Origin: Udaeobacter sp046731855
GTDB lineage: Bacteria > Verrucomicrobiota > Verrucomicrobiia > Chthoniobacterales > UBA10450
DNA length: 14,915 nucleotides
Direction of reading: 5' to 3'
NCBI GenBank assembly: GCA_046731855.1
Contig: JBKPLX010000144.1
Coordinates: 1 to 14,915 of the forward strand
The translations under genes and the position numbers were made by a program. Positions 7,345 through 14,915 of this stretch are shown here, piece after piece. The notes under the pieces are model-generated. The model was not told the origin of the DNA and did no database searches. It saw nothing but the letters and a program-made list of their open reading frames with translations. Numbering within the stretch: position 1 is the stretch's first letter; every line of letters starts with the position of its first letter.

Positions 7345-8662
7345 TTTTCGTGATCAATTCCGAAGCCGGCTCGTCGGTTTTCATAAACTGACGGCGCAAC
7401 AAGTAAAGCAACGCCACTGAAAGGAAGATGTAGATGAGCGTGAAAATCGCGAAAGGAATCGCAATCTTCGGCATCGGAGTGACGGCTTCTTGTGTTCGCA
7501 TCACGCCGTAAATGATCCAGGGCTGGCGTCCAAGTTCCGTCACCATCCAGCCCGCTTCGATTGCAACGAACCCGAGCGGCCCGGCCGCGACGATTGTGCG
7601 CAAGATCCATTTGCCGTCCGGAACTCCGCGATGTTTCCAAGCAAGCCAGCCAACCGCCATCGACAAAGCGATCAGCGCAAGTCCGCAGAGGATCATGAGA
7701 TCGAACGACCAATGCACCAGACGCACGTTTGGCCAGTCGTTAGGCGCAAATTGATCCAGTCCGATGATCTTGCTGTTCGGATCGCGATTCACCAGAAGGC
7801 TGAGGCCGCGCGGAATGGTCAAAGCGTAACATGTGGTGTGTGATTGGTCGTCCGGAATGCCCCCGAGCCGCCAGGGTGCGCCGGTTTGTGTCTGGTAAAG
7901 GGCTTCCATGGCTGCGAGTTTGGCGGGTTGAAGTCTCGCGACCGAGCGCGCGCTGAAATCGCCGCTGATCAATTGGAAGGGAGCACTGATGCAGGCGAGC
8001 GCGAGCGCGATGCCCAATGCGTTGTGATGAAAAGCATTTCGGCGATCGCGCAAAAGGAAAAAGGCATGAATCGCAGCGACGGCAAATCCGGTCGCGATAA
8101 ACGCAGCCAGAGTCATATGCAGAACTTCATGAGCGGCCGCCGGATTCAGCATCGCTGCGATCGGATCGATGTCAGTGATCTTGCCATTGACAATCTTGAA
8201 ACCGGCCGGCGTGTTCATCCACGCGTTGGCCGTCACAACGAAGATGCCGGACGTAACTCCGCCCAGGACTACGAGCACGCCACAAAACCAATGCACCAGG
8301 GGCGGCAGACGCTTCCATCCCATCAAATACAAGCCAAGGAAAATCGCTTCGGTGAAAAACGCGAAACCCTCGAGCGAAAACGGCATCCCGATGATCGCGC
8401 CCGATTTTTCCATGAAGCCTGGCCACAGCAGACCGAGCTCAAACGAGAGCACTGTTCCTGACACAGCTCCGACGGCGAAAAGAATGGCTGCACCGCGCGA
8501 CCATCGTTTTGCCAGCTCCAAAAAAACCGCTCGACCGGTGCGAAGATAAAGCGCTTCGGAGATCACCATCAAAACGGGCAGGCTAATTCCAATAGCGGCA
8601 AATACGATGTGAAACGCCAGGGACATCCCCATCTGCGAGCGGGCAAAAACGAGATCACTCAC
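7337..8662 (-). CDS. cydA: cytochrome bd quinol oxidase subunit I
   Basis: A 441-residue subunit that carries the hemes and oxidises quinol. Numbered from an upstream ATG at 8719 (460-residue version), the expected residues are His37 in SLAFHIVFAAIG (heme ligand), His201 in VLHMTLAAF, Met342 in HWSFDLMILCG, and Lys267/Glu272 in AKLAAMEALY at the quinol site. The helix motif ELGLLWPGFMEKSGAIIG and GWMVTELGRQPW (390-401) are present. The periplasmic Q-loop is short, unlike the E. coli form. I prefer the GTG at 8662: GAAGG lies 5 bases upstream, and the protein then begins VSDLVFARSQ, matching the family N-terminus. The longer ATG start adds 19 residues with no family similarity that I recognise. 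First gene of cydAB, divergent from the transporter/dehydrogenase genes, with which it may share a job in formate-dependent respiration. Confidence 0.95.
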   Translation of the reverse strand: MSDLVFARSQMGMSLAFHIVFAAIGISLPVLMVISEALYLRTGRAVFLELAKRWSRGAAILFAVGAVSGTVLSFELGLLWPGFMEKSGAIIGMPFSLEGFAFFTEAIFLGLYLMGWKRLPPLVHWFCGVLVVLGGVTSGIFVVTANAWMNTPAGFKIVNGKITDIDPIAAMLNPAAAHEVLHMTLAAFIATGFAVAAIHAFFLLRDRRNAFHHNALGIALALACISAPFQLISGDFSARSVARLQPAKLAAMEALYQTQTGAPWRLGGIPDDQSHTTCYALTIPRGLSLLVNRDPNSKIIGLDQFAPNDWPNVRLVHWSFDLMILCGLALIALSMAVGWLAWKHRGVPDGKWILRTIVAAGPLGFVAIEAGWMVTELGRQPWIIYGVMRTQEAVTPMPKIAIPFAIFTLIYIFLSVALLYLLRRQFMKTDEPASELITKNV

Positions 8663-9039
8663 CGAAACCTTCGAATTCGATTCAACGTAGCAGTGCGCGT
8701 AACCCGCGATCAACGGCATTTCGCGGATGCAACCAGAGTTGTTACTCGCGTCGCGCTCTTTGAGCGTGTTTCAATGGAGCGCGGCCGCTCACTAGAAGAG
8801 CATGTCGATCCAGCGGAAGTAAATTTTTCGAGGAACGCGCGGATGCTAGGACGGCTCTGCCACCGTTCGGCGCGAGGAATTGTCACAAAATTGTAACTTG
8901 CCATCCGGACCGGCTACCAAATTGAATGTTCGTGGATTTGGCTTGCGTCGCGCACCGCCAGTCCAGATGATGACGAACAGAGCTCGACTGGCCAATCGAT
9001 TTTCTACCACCGCGCGGTTGGTCCGCAGCTGCAAGCGGC
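8663..9039. other. divergent intergenic region between cydA and the MFS transporter gene
   Basis: About 380 bases without a convincing gene. It must hold the promoters of cydAB (leftward) and of the transporter/dehydrogenase genes (rightward). An AT-rich stretch ATTGTCACAAAATTGTAAC near 8879-8897 contains two ATTGT words 11 bases apart, and a palindrome-like TTGA-N7-TCAA lies at 8760-8774. Neither matches a regulator site well enough to name. Short reading frames here have no recognisable product. Confidence 0.4.
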
Positions 9040-9045
9040 GGAGGA
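9040..9045 (+). promoter_or_regulatory. strong ribosome binding site of the MFS gene
   Basis: GGAGGA ends 4 bases before the ATG at 9050. It is the clearest Shine-Dalgarno sequence in the window and fixes the transporter start; most other genes here have weak or no such site. Confidence 0.85.
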
Positions 9046-9049
9046 AATT

Positions 9050-10264
9050 ATGAAAACTGCTAATCGCTGGACGATTGCGATCGCAGGAATATTTCTCCAG
9101 ATCGCCCTCGGCGCTGTGTATGCCTGGAGTGTTTTCCGCGTGCCGTTGTCGAAGCAATTTGGTTGGAGCATCTCGGAGGTCACGCTCACCTTTACTATCA
9201 GCATCTTCGTGCTCGGCTTCGCCGCGTTCTTCGGCGGGTTATGGATGGCGCGGAAAGGTCCGCGAATTGTAGCTTTGACCGGCGCGGTGCTTTATGGGCT
9301 GGGCGTCTTTCTGGCGAGCTTTTCAGCGAATAAGCTCTGGTGGCTGTATCTTAGTTACGGCTTCATCGGCGGTCTTGGATTAGGTCTTGGCTACATTGTT
9401 CCAGTAGCAGTGCTGGTGAAATGGTTTCCTGACAAGCGTGGCCTTATCACAGGAATTGCGGTTGGCGGTTTCGGCGCTGGCGCGCTGATCACGGCGCCGG
9501 TCGCGACACGGCTGATTCAATCCGTCGGCGTCTTAAGTACCTTTGCGTACCTCGGCATCGCCTACTTAATCATCGCGATCATCGCGGCGCTGTTCATGCA
9601 AAACCCGCCGGAAGGCTACCAGCCGCCGGGATGGACTCCAACTGCGAAAGAAACCGCCCAACGTGCCACGCATGACTTCGTCTTGGGCGAAGCGCTGAAG
9701 CGCTGGCAGTGGTGGGCGCTTTGGCTGATCCTGTTTTTGAACACTTCCGCCGGCATTTCGGTGATTTCGCAGGAAGGGCCACTGTTTCAGGAGCTCACTG
9801 GCGTTACTGCGTTGGTCGCCGGCGGCATGGTAGGAATCGCCAGCTTGGGGAACGGCGTCGGTCGCGTATTTTGGGCGTGGGTCTCCGACTTGATAACGCG
9901 CCGCGCGACATTCGCCGTCATGTTCATTCTTCAAGTCCTACTCTTTTGGTTCCTGTCGAGGATTACCTCGTCGTCGATAATGACAATCGTCGCTTTTGTT
10001 ATCCTGATGTGTTACGGCGGCGGGTTCGGCACGATGCCGGCCTTCACCGCAGACTACTTCGGGCCGAAGAATGTAGGACCCATTTATGGTTTGATGCTAA
10101 CAGCTTGGAGCTTCGCCAGTGTGTTCGGGCCGCTCTACATCGCGCGCATGCGTGAGATGACCGGTAACTACGCCGGCGCGCTGCATGTGATCGCAGTCGT
10201 CATGCTCGTTTCCATTTTGTTGCCAATCATTGTCAGACCGCCACAACGTGAACAATCAGTGTGA
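9050..10264 (+). CDS. OFA-family MFS transporter (oxalate/formate antiporter type)
   Basis: A 404-residue membrane protein with about twelve hydrophobic helices, of normal length for the oxalate:formate antiporter (OxlT-like) family. Typical features: helix 1 ending GAVYAWSVFRVPL (21-33), the loop 2-3 motif GGLWMARKGPR (62-72), WFPDKRGLITGIAVGGFGAG (125-144) and TADYFGPKNVGPIYG (333-347) leading into a helix LTAWSFASVFGP. A Lys (340) precedes the eleventh helix, but I cannot assign the substrate-binding Arg/Lys pair of OxlT from sequence alone, so oxalate specificity is not claimed. The start is set by GGAGGA just upstream. The formate dehydrogenase gene begins 99 bases after its stop on the same strand, which suggests import or exchange of formate or a formate-yielding acid. 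A copy of its last 34 codons recurs at 13632-13733. Confidence 0.88.
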   Translation: MKTANRWTIAIAGIFLQIALGAVYAWSVFRVPLSKQFGWSISEVTLTFTISIFVLGFAAFFGGLWMARKGPRIVALTGAVLYGLGVFLASFSANKLWWLYLSYGFIGGLGLGLGYIVPVAVLVKWFPDKRGLITGIAVGGFGAGALITAPVATRLIQSVGVLSTFAYLGIAYLIIAIIAALFMQNPPEGYQPPGWTPTAKETAQRATHDFVLGEALKRWQWWALWLILFLNTSAGISVISQEGPLFQELTGVTALVAGGMVGIASLGNGVGRVFWAWVSDLITRRATFAVMFILQVLLFWFLSRITSSSIMTIVAFVILMCYGGGFGTMPAFTADYFGPKNVGPIYGLMLTAWSFASVFGPLYIARMREMTGNYAGALHVIAVVMLVSILLPIIVRPPQREQSV

Positions 10265-10363
10265 ATAGCCGACGGCGTTCGTTTTCGCTGGCTTGGCTCG
10301 CTAAGCCATGACATTTTCAAGCGACTGAAATTCGCGCCAGCCGCGAAGAAATGGATAAAGATC

Positions 10364-13300
10364 ATGTTCGCGCTGTTTTCGAAATGGCCGCTCGTTAGGC
10401 AAATTCGCGAGCGCAAAGACGGCACCGGACTTGAGTCCATGTCGGACAAGACACGCGCGATGCATGCGCGTATCGATGACGCAAAAATCGCGCGCTCTAT
10501 TTGCCCGTATTGCGGCGTCGGATGCGGACAGCTGATTTATCACAGGGATGGGAAACTGATTTCTATCGAAGGTGATTCGGAGTCGCCGATTAGTCAGGGA
10601 AACCTTTGTCCGAAAGGCGCAGCGTCCTATCAATTGCTTACGCATTCCCGGCGCGAGACGAAAATGAAATATCGCGCACCGTGCGCGAAGGAATGGACGG
10701 AGATTTCGTTAGACCAGGCGATGGACATGGTTGCAGATCGAGTTTGGGAATCGCGCAAGCGCACATTCGTCAGGCAGGTCGACGGATCAACCGTCAATCA
10801 TACCACCGCTATCTGTCATCTTGGCGGCGCAACCCTTGATAACGAAGAAAATTATCTAATCAAAAAACTGTTCACTGGAGGCCTGGGCATGGTCTGTGTG
10901 TCCAACCAGGCCCGGATATGACATAGCAGCACGGTGCCCGGTCTGGGCACCTCATTTGGCCGGGGCGGAGCTACGACCGCGCAGCAAGATCTGGCCAACG
11001 CAGATTGTATTTTGATCGAAGGCTCTTCCATGGCCGAGGCGCATCCGGTCGGTTTTCGCTGGGTAATGAAAGCCAAGGAGCATGGCGCCACCATCATCCA
11101 TGTGGATCCACGTTTTTCGCGGACGAGCGCGCTGGCCGACATTTGGGTGCCAATCCGCGCGGGCACAGACATTGTGTTTCTCGGCGGACTCATCAGGCAT
11201 TTGATTGAACACAACCTCTACTTTCATGAGTACGTCGTTCATTACACCAATGCCTCTTGCATTTTGTCTGACGAATACCGCGACCCGGAAGACAGCGGCG
11301 ACGGGTACTTCTCCGGTTGGAATCCAGAGAAGCGCGCTTATGAAGGCGACAGTTGGGTTTACAAAGGCGGCGACCTGAGTCGGCCACAGCGCGATCGTAC
11401 GTTGCAAGATCCGCAATGTGTTTTTCAGAAATTAAAACGGCATTTCTCTCGCTACACGCCGGAGATGGTGCAGAAAATCTGCGGCATTCCGCCCGACCTT
11501 TTTCACAAAGTCGCGCATTGTCTCGCCGCTGCATCTGGCCCGGAGAGGACCGCCGCGGTTTGCTACGCAGTCGGCTGGACGCAGCATTCCAAGGGAGTGC
11601 AGATCATTCGAACGGCTGCGATTTTGCAATTGCTACTTGGAAATATCGGCCGGCCCGGTGGCGGAATTCTCGCCTTGCGCGGTCATGCCTCAATTCAAGG
11701 CTCCACTGATATTCCGACACTGTACGACATTCTGCCCGGCTATCTCACGATGCCGCGTAAAGGCGATGAGACTCTTCAGCGCTATCTGGATAACTACACC
11801 AAAAAAACCGGGCTCTGGTCGAATTATCCCAAATATCTCGTCAGTACGCTCAAAGCTTACTATGGGAAAAACGCGACAGCAGAAAACGATTTCGGTTATG
11901 GCTTTCTTCCGAAACTCACCGGCAACCATTCCTTCTTCGAATATCTCTACGACATGCTCGACGGAAAAATGGAAGGCATGTTTCTCATCGGGCAAAATCC
12001 CGCCGTCGGTGCGCCGAACTCGCAACTCCAGCGAAAAGCGCTATCGAAATTGAAATGGCTGGTCGTGCGCGAGATGGTCGAGATTGAATCATCAAATTTC
12101 TGGCGGGAATCGCCTGAAGTGGAGCGCGGTGAATTGAAGCCCGAGGACATCGAGACTGAGGTGTTCTTTTTCCCTGTAGCCGGACATGCCGAAAAGGAAG
12201 GCGCCTTCACGAATACGCAACGTCTTTTACAGTGGCGCGAAAAAGCAGTGGACCCTCCGGACGACGCGCGTTCGGACGCATGGTTTGTACATCAACTCGC
12301 ATTGCGTCTGATCGCCAAAGCAAAACAATCAGGCGACCCGGTCGATGAGCCGTTGCGGGCGCTTGATTGGTGGTATCCAGAAGATGAGCTCGGCGATCCG
12401 AAAATGGAAGCCGTGCTCGCAGAGATCAACGGCTGGCAAACCGCCCCTCTAGCCGCAAGCGCCAACCGCGGCGGGACCGACGGCGTTCTCTTCGGCGGCA
12501 TTGACCGCCACGGGAATCCGCATCACGGCCCACAGGTCAATCGCTTCGCCGAATTGAAAGCTGACGGATCCACTGCATGCGGCGCCTGGATTTACTCCGG
12601 TGTGTTTGGTCGCGATGGTGTGAACAAGGCGAACTCACGGAAGTCACGGGATTATCTTGGTCACGGCTGGGGCTTCAGCTGGCCGAGCGATCGCCGGATC
12701 ATTTATAATCGCGCCAGCGCGCGGCCGGACGGCCGTCCCTGGAGCGAACGGAAAAAATTGATCTGGTGGGACTCCGAAAAATGGACCGGCATCGATGTTG
12801 CCGGATTTGTACAAGGGAAACCTCCCGACTACGAGCCCGAGGTGGGCGCCGAAGGTCTTGATGCAATTCCGGGCGATGCGCCATTTATCCTGCACGAGGA
12901 CGGCTTGGGCTGGATCTACGTGCCAAAGGGTTTGAAGGACGGCCCGTTTCCGACTCATTACGAGCCGCTCGAGTCGCCCGTATCAAATGAACTTTATACG
13001 CGCGATACCAATCCACCAGAGTATTGGTTTGCGCACAGCGAAAATCGGTTCGCGCCCCCTGGCGATTCCAGATTTCCATTCGTGCTGACCACGTATCGCC
13101 TGACCGAACATCATACGGCTGGCGGTATGTCGCGCTTTCTCAGTCATCTCGCGGAATTACAGCCGGAGATGTTCGCCGAAGTTTCGCCCGAGCTCGCGCG
13201 CGAGCTTAAGATCCGCAACGGCGATTATGTGTGCATTGTTACTTTACGCGCAGCGATTGAAGCGCGTGCACTTGTTAGTCGACGCATTCGGCCGTTGCAT

Positions 13301-13600
13301 CTCAATGGAAAAACACTGCACCAAGTCGCAATTCCTTATCATTACGGAACAGCCGGTCTGGTGCGTGGCGGTGCAGCTAATGATCTTCTCACGATCTCCG
13401 GCGAACCAAATGTCACGATCATGGAAGCCAAGGCCTGCATCTGCAACATCGTGCCAGGGCGTCTGCCGCGTGGACGCGCGTTCGCCGAGTTCCTAAACAA
13501 ATACGCACCCAAAACAGGCCCGCCCGTTCTACATCCGGAGGAACCGTGGCGCCGCGTGGCTGCGCGCGGCGGGGGTCTCGCGATGGAAGGAAAAGAATGA
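10364..13600 (+). CDS. selenocysteine-containing formate dehydrogenase large (alpha) subunit, copy 1
   Basis: One gene of 1078 residues read through a TGA at 10919-10921 as selenocysteine (Sec186). It oxidises formate to CO2 at a Mo/W-bis-pyranopterin centre. The N-terminal [4Fe-4S] motif is CPYCGVGCG with Cys47, Cys50, Cys54 and Cys82, followed by Lys84 in LCPKG. Around the TGA the context SNQARI-U-HSSTVPGLGTSFGRG matches the NQAR-U-H site of FDH-N/H enzymes, with the His next to Sec. Further on come HPVGFRWVMKAK, VDPRFSRTSALADIWVPIRA, GQNPAVGAPNSQLQRKAL and a C-terminal dinucleotide-binding domain (about 890-1050). No twin-arginine signal is present, so it is probably cytoplasmic, unlike E. 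coli FdnG. The start is chosen because copy 2 shares the N-terminus (WPLVRQIRERKDGTG); MSDKTRAM at 10439 is an alternative. A standard gene caller would split it into 10364-10921 and 10934-13600. Confidence 0.93.
10919..10951 (+). promoter_or_regulatory. Sec UGA codon and bacterial SECIS element, copy 1
   Basis: After the TGA (10919-10921) and an 11-base spacer comes a perfect 7-base-pair hairpin: GGTGCCC (10933-10939), loop GGTCT (10940-10944), GGGCACC (10945-10951). The loop begins 18 bases after the TGA, within the range known for bacterial SECIS elements, and GGTCT equals the loop core of the E. coli fdhF SECIS that SelB binds (recalled). The frame stays open for 893 codons beyond the TGA with conserved family sequence, which supports recoding rather than termination. 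Confidence 0.93.
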
Positions 13601-13631
13601 AGGGCGCCAGGAATGGTAAGGCGCGACCGCA

Positions 13632-13733
13632 GGGAATTATGCTGGAGCGCTTCATGTCATCGCAGCCGTGATAGCGGTTTCCAGCGTGCTGCCAATCATC
13701 GTTAGGCCGCCACGATGTAGGAAAACAGTGTGA
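13632..13733 (+). pseudogene. remnant of MFS transporter 3' end in duplicated unit
   Basis: The frame reads GNYAGALHVIAAVIAVSS then VLPIIVRPPRCRKTV and a TGA. It aligns without gaps to the last 33 residues of the upstream transporter (GNYAGALHVIAVVMLVSI then LLPIIVRPPQREQSV), with about 23 identities. A TAA at 13617-13619 closes the frame upstream, and no transporter body precedes it, so it cannot be functional. It marks the left end of the second duplication unit and lies 31 bases after the first dehydrogenase stop. The substitutions show that it has drifted since the duplication. Confidence 0.88.
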
Positions 13734-13833
13734 ACATTCAACCGCGTTTGTTTTTTGCTGGCTTAGCTGGCTGCACTATGAGACTTTCAAGCGACTGAAG
13801 TTCTCCTCGGCTGCGAAGAACTGAATTGCGAAC

Positions 13834-14915
13834 ATGTGCGCGCTGCTTTCGAAATGGCCGCTCGTAAGGCAAATTCGCGAGCGCAAAGATGGCACCGGCG
13901 TGGAGTCGATGTCGGAAAAAACGCACGCAATGCGAGCGAGAACGGATAATGCGCAGGTTGCCCGCTCTATCTGCCCATATTGTGGCGTCGGCTGCGGGCA
14001 GCTGATTTATCACAGGGATGGGAAACTGATTTCGATCGAAGGGGACCCGGAGTCGCCGATCAGTCAGGGAAACCTTTGTCCGAAAGGCGCCGCATCCTAC
14101 CAGTTGCTTAAACATTCCCGACGGGAAACGAAGATGAAATACCGCGCGCCGCGCGCAAAGGAATGGACTGAAATGTCGCTCGATCGCGCGATGGACATGG
14201 TGGCTGAGCGCGTTTGGGAATCGCGCAAACGCACGTTCGTGCATAAGCAGAATGGACACGCGATCAATCACACGACCGCGATCTGCCATCTCGGTGGCGC
14301 CACGCTCGATAACGAAGAAAATTATCTCATTCGAAAACTATTCACTCTCGGCCTGGGGATGGTATGCATATCCAACCAGGCGCGTATATGACATAGCAGC
14401 ACGGTGCCCGGTCTGGGCACCTCCTTCGGCCGGGGCGGAGCTACGACTGCGCAACAAGATCTCGCTAACGCCGATTGCATTTTAATCGAAGGCTCGTCCA
14501 TGGCCGAATGTCACCCGGTCGGTTTCCGATGGGTGATGAAAGCAAAGGAGCGCGGCGCGACCATCATTCATGTCGATCCAAGATTTTCGCGCACGAGCGC
14601 GCTGGCAGACATCTGGGTGCCGATCCGCGCCGGCGGCGACATTGCGTTTCTTGGTGGGCTCATCAGGCACATTATCGAGAACAATCTTTTCTTCCGCGAT
14701 TACGTCGTGCACTTCACGAATGCGTCCTGCATTCTGCGCGAAGATTTTCGGGACGCGGAAGAAGGCGCGACCGGCCTTTTCTCCGGCTGGAATGACGCGC
14801 AATGCGGCTACGATAGGAAGACCTGGCTCTACGAAGGTCACCCGAATCTCAGTTTTCCGGAGCGCGATCTGACTCTACAACATCCGCGATGCGTTTTCCA
14901 AACTCTGCGCCGCCA
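13834..14915 (+). CDS. selenocysteine-containing formate dehydrogenase large subunit, copy 2, partial (3' end beyond right edge)
   Basis: The first 360 residues of a paralogue of the preceding gene, read through the Sec TGA at 14389-14391 (Sec186). It keeps CPYCGVGCG with Cys47, Cys50, Cys54 and Cys82, LCPKG, SNQARI-U-HSSTVPGLG, HPVGFRWVMKAK and DPRFSRTSALADIWVP. Up to Sec186 it differs from copy 1 at about 26 of 185 residues, clustered in the extreme N-terminus (28-42) and around 137-144. After residue 275 divergence grows (LREDFRDAEEGATGLFSG against LSDEYRDPEDSGDGYFSG). The ATG at 13834 is confirmed by an in-frame TGA four codons upstream; no Shine-Dalgarno sequence is seen. It may be a second isoenzyme, for example for a different metal, oxygen level or partner subunit; which one cannot be told from sequence. 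Confidence 0.92.
14389..14421 (+). promoter_or_regulatory. Sec UGA codon and bacterial SECIS element, copy 2
   Basis: Same arrangement as in copy 1: TGA 14389-14391, an 11-base spacer, GGTGCCC (14403-14409), loop GGTCT (14410-14414) and GGGCACC (14415-14421). From the codon before the TGA to just past the hairpin the two copies are identical base for base, while silent changes are frequent on both sides. Confidence 0.93.

Larger units (their letters stand above)
10163..13600 (+). repeat. tandem duplication unit 1 (transporter 3' end, spacer, dehydrogenase)
   Basis: The last 34 codons of the transporter (10163-10264), the 99-base spacer and the dehydrogenase gene recur in the same order and orientation from 13632 onward. 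Spacers share words such as TTTCAAGCGACTGAA and GCGAAGAA, and the first 185 residues of the two dehydrogenases differ at roughly 26 positions. The unit's left boundary is near codon 372 of the transporter. Confidence 0.85.
13632..14915 (+). repeat. tandem duplication unit 2 (transporter remnant, spacer, dehydrogenase start)
   Basis: Second copy of the unit beginning at 10163, cut by the right edge. The 100-base spacer (13734-13833) corresponds to the 99-base spacer of unit 1 and presumably carries any promoter that unit 1 has there, so the second dehydrogenase may be expressed from its own copy of the leader. Confidence 0.82.

Noticed and set aside
7844..8461. Plus-strand open frame of 205 codons
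   Set aside because: Lies wholly antisense to cydA, whose product is unmistakable; the charged translation resembles nothing known.
8760..8774. FNR-like palindrome TTGA-N7-TCAA upstream of cydA
   Set aside because: FNR/CRP-type sites need a 6-base gap between these half-sites; here it is 7, and no -10 element at a fitting distance is visible.
8880..8908. TTGTCA as a -35 box of the transporter promoter
   Set aside because: No TATAAT-like sequence about 17 bases downstream, and promoter consensus for this phylum is uncertain.
10289..10308. Hairpin TGGCTT-N8-AAGCCA after the transporter as a terminator
   Set aside because: Only 6 base pairs, no T-run, and the pairing is not kept in the duplicated spacer at 13757-13780.
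10919..10921. TGA as a true stop making a truncated or pseudogenised dehydrogenase
   Set aside because: Same position in both paralogues, at the family's Sec site, followed by an identical SECIS-like hairpin and an intact downstream frame.

Overview
The window looks like a chromosomal fragment of a soil bacterium of the Verrucomicrobiota, probably Chthoniobacterales and close to 'Candidatus Udaeobacter'. This rests on recalled family patterns, not on a search: a secreted repeat protein of the NTAVGA type with a long signal peptide, a stand-alone LuxR-type HTH protein, and word-like repeats in intergenic gaps. No rRNA, tRNA, CRISPR array or insertion sequence is visible.

Left part (1-2523): a reverse-strand gene for an NTAVG-repeat exported protein runs off the left edge and carries an in-frame TAG between its N-terminal part and its repeat domain. 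Divergent from it is a small LuxR-type HTH regulator, followed by a convergent GT-B-like glycosyltransferase gene. A repeat-rich gap (2331-2523) follows.

Middle (2524-6332): a class A penicillin-binding protein (reverse) with an intact-looking glycosyltransferase domain but a transpeptidase domain whose SxxK motif reads TAML. It is divergent from a MidA/NDUFAF7-type SAM-dependent methyltransferase. The gap between them is an inverted-repeat cluster of GTTGAGCGTTGGGC words, and both genes appear to start with TTG.

Right part (6337-14915): a respiratory island. cydAB (reverse, overlapping by 8 bases) encodes a bd-type quinol oxidase. Divergent from it are an oxalate/formate-antiporter-family (OFA) MFS transporter and two tandem genes for a selenocysteine formate dehydrogenase large subunit. 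In both copies the Sec codon is a TGA followed by an identical SECIS-like hairpin with loop GGTCT. Between the copies lies a 34-codon remnant of the 3' end of the transporter gene, so the duplicated unit was larger than the dehydrogenase gene. The second copy runs off the right edge.

Working model (inference): the transporter moves formate or a related carboxylate, the selenoenzyme oxidises formate, and electrons reach the quinone pool and then oxygen through cytochrome bd. Electron-transfer subunits of the dehydrogenase and the Sec machinery (selA, selB, selC, selD) are not in the window and must lie elsewhere.
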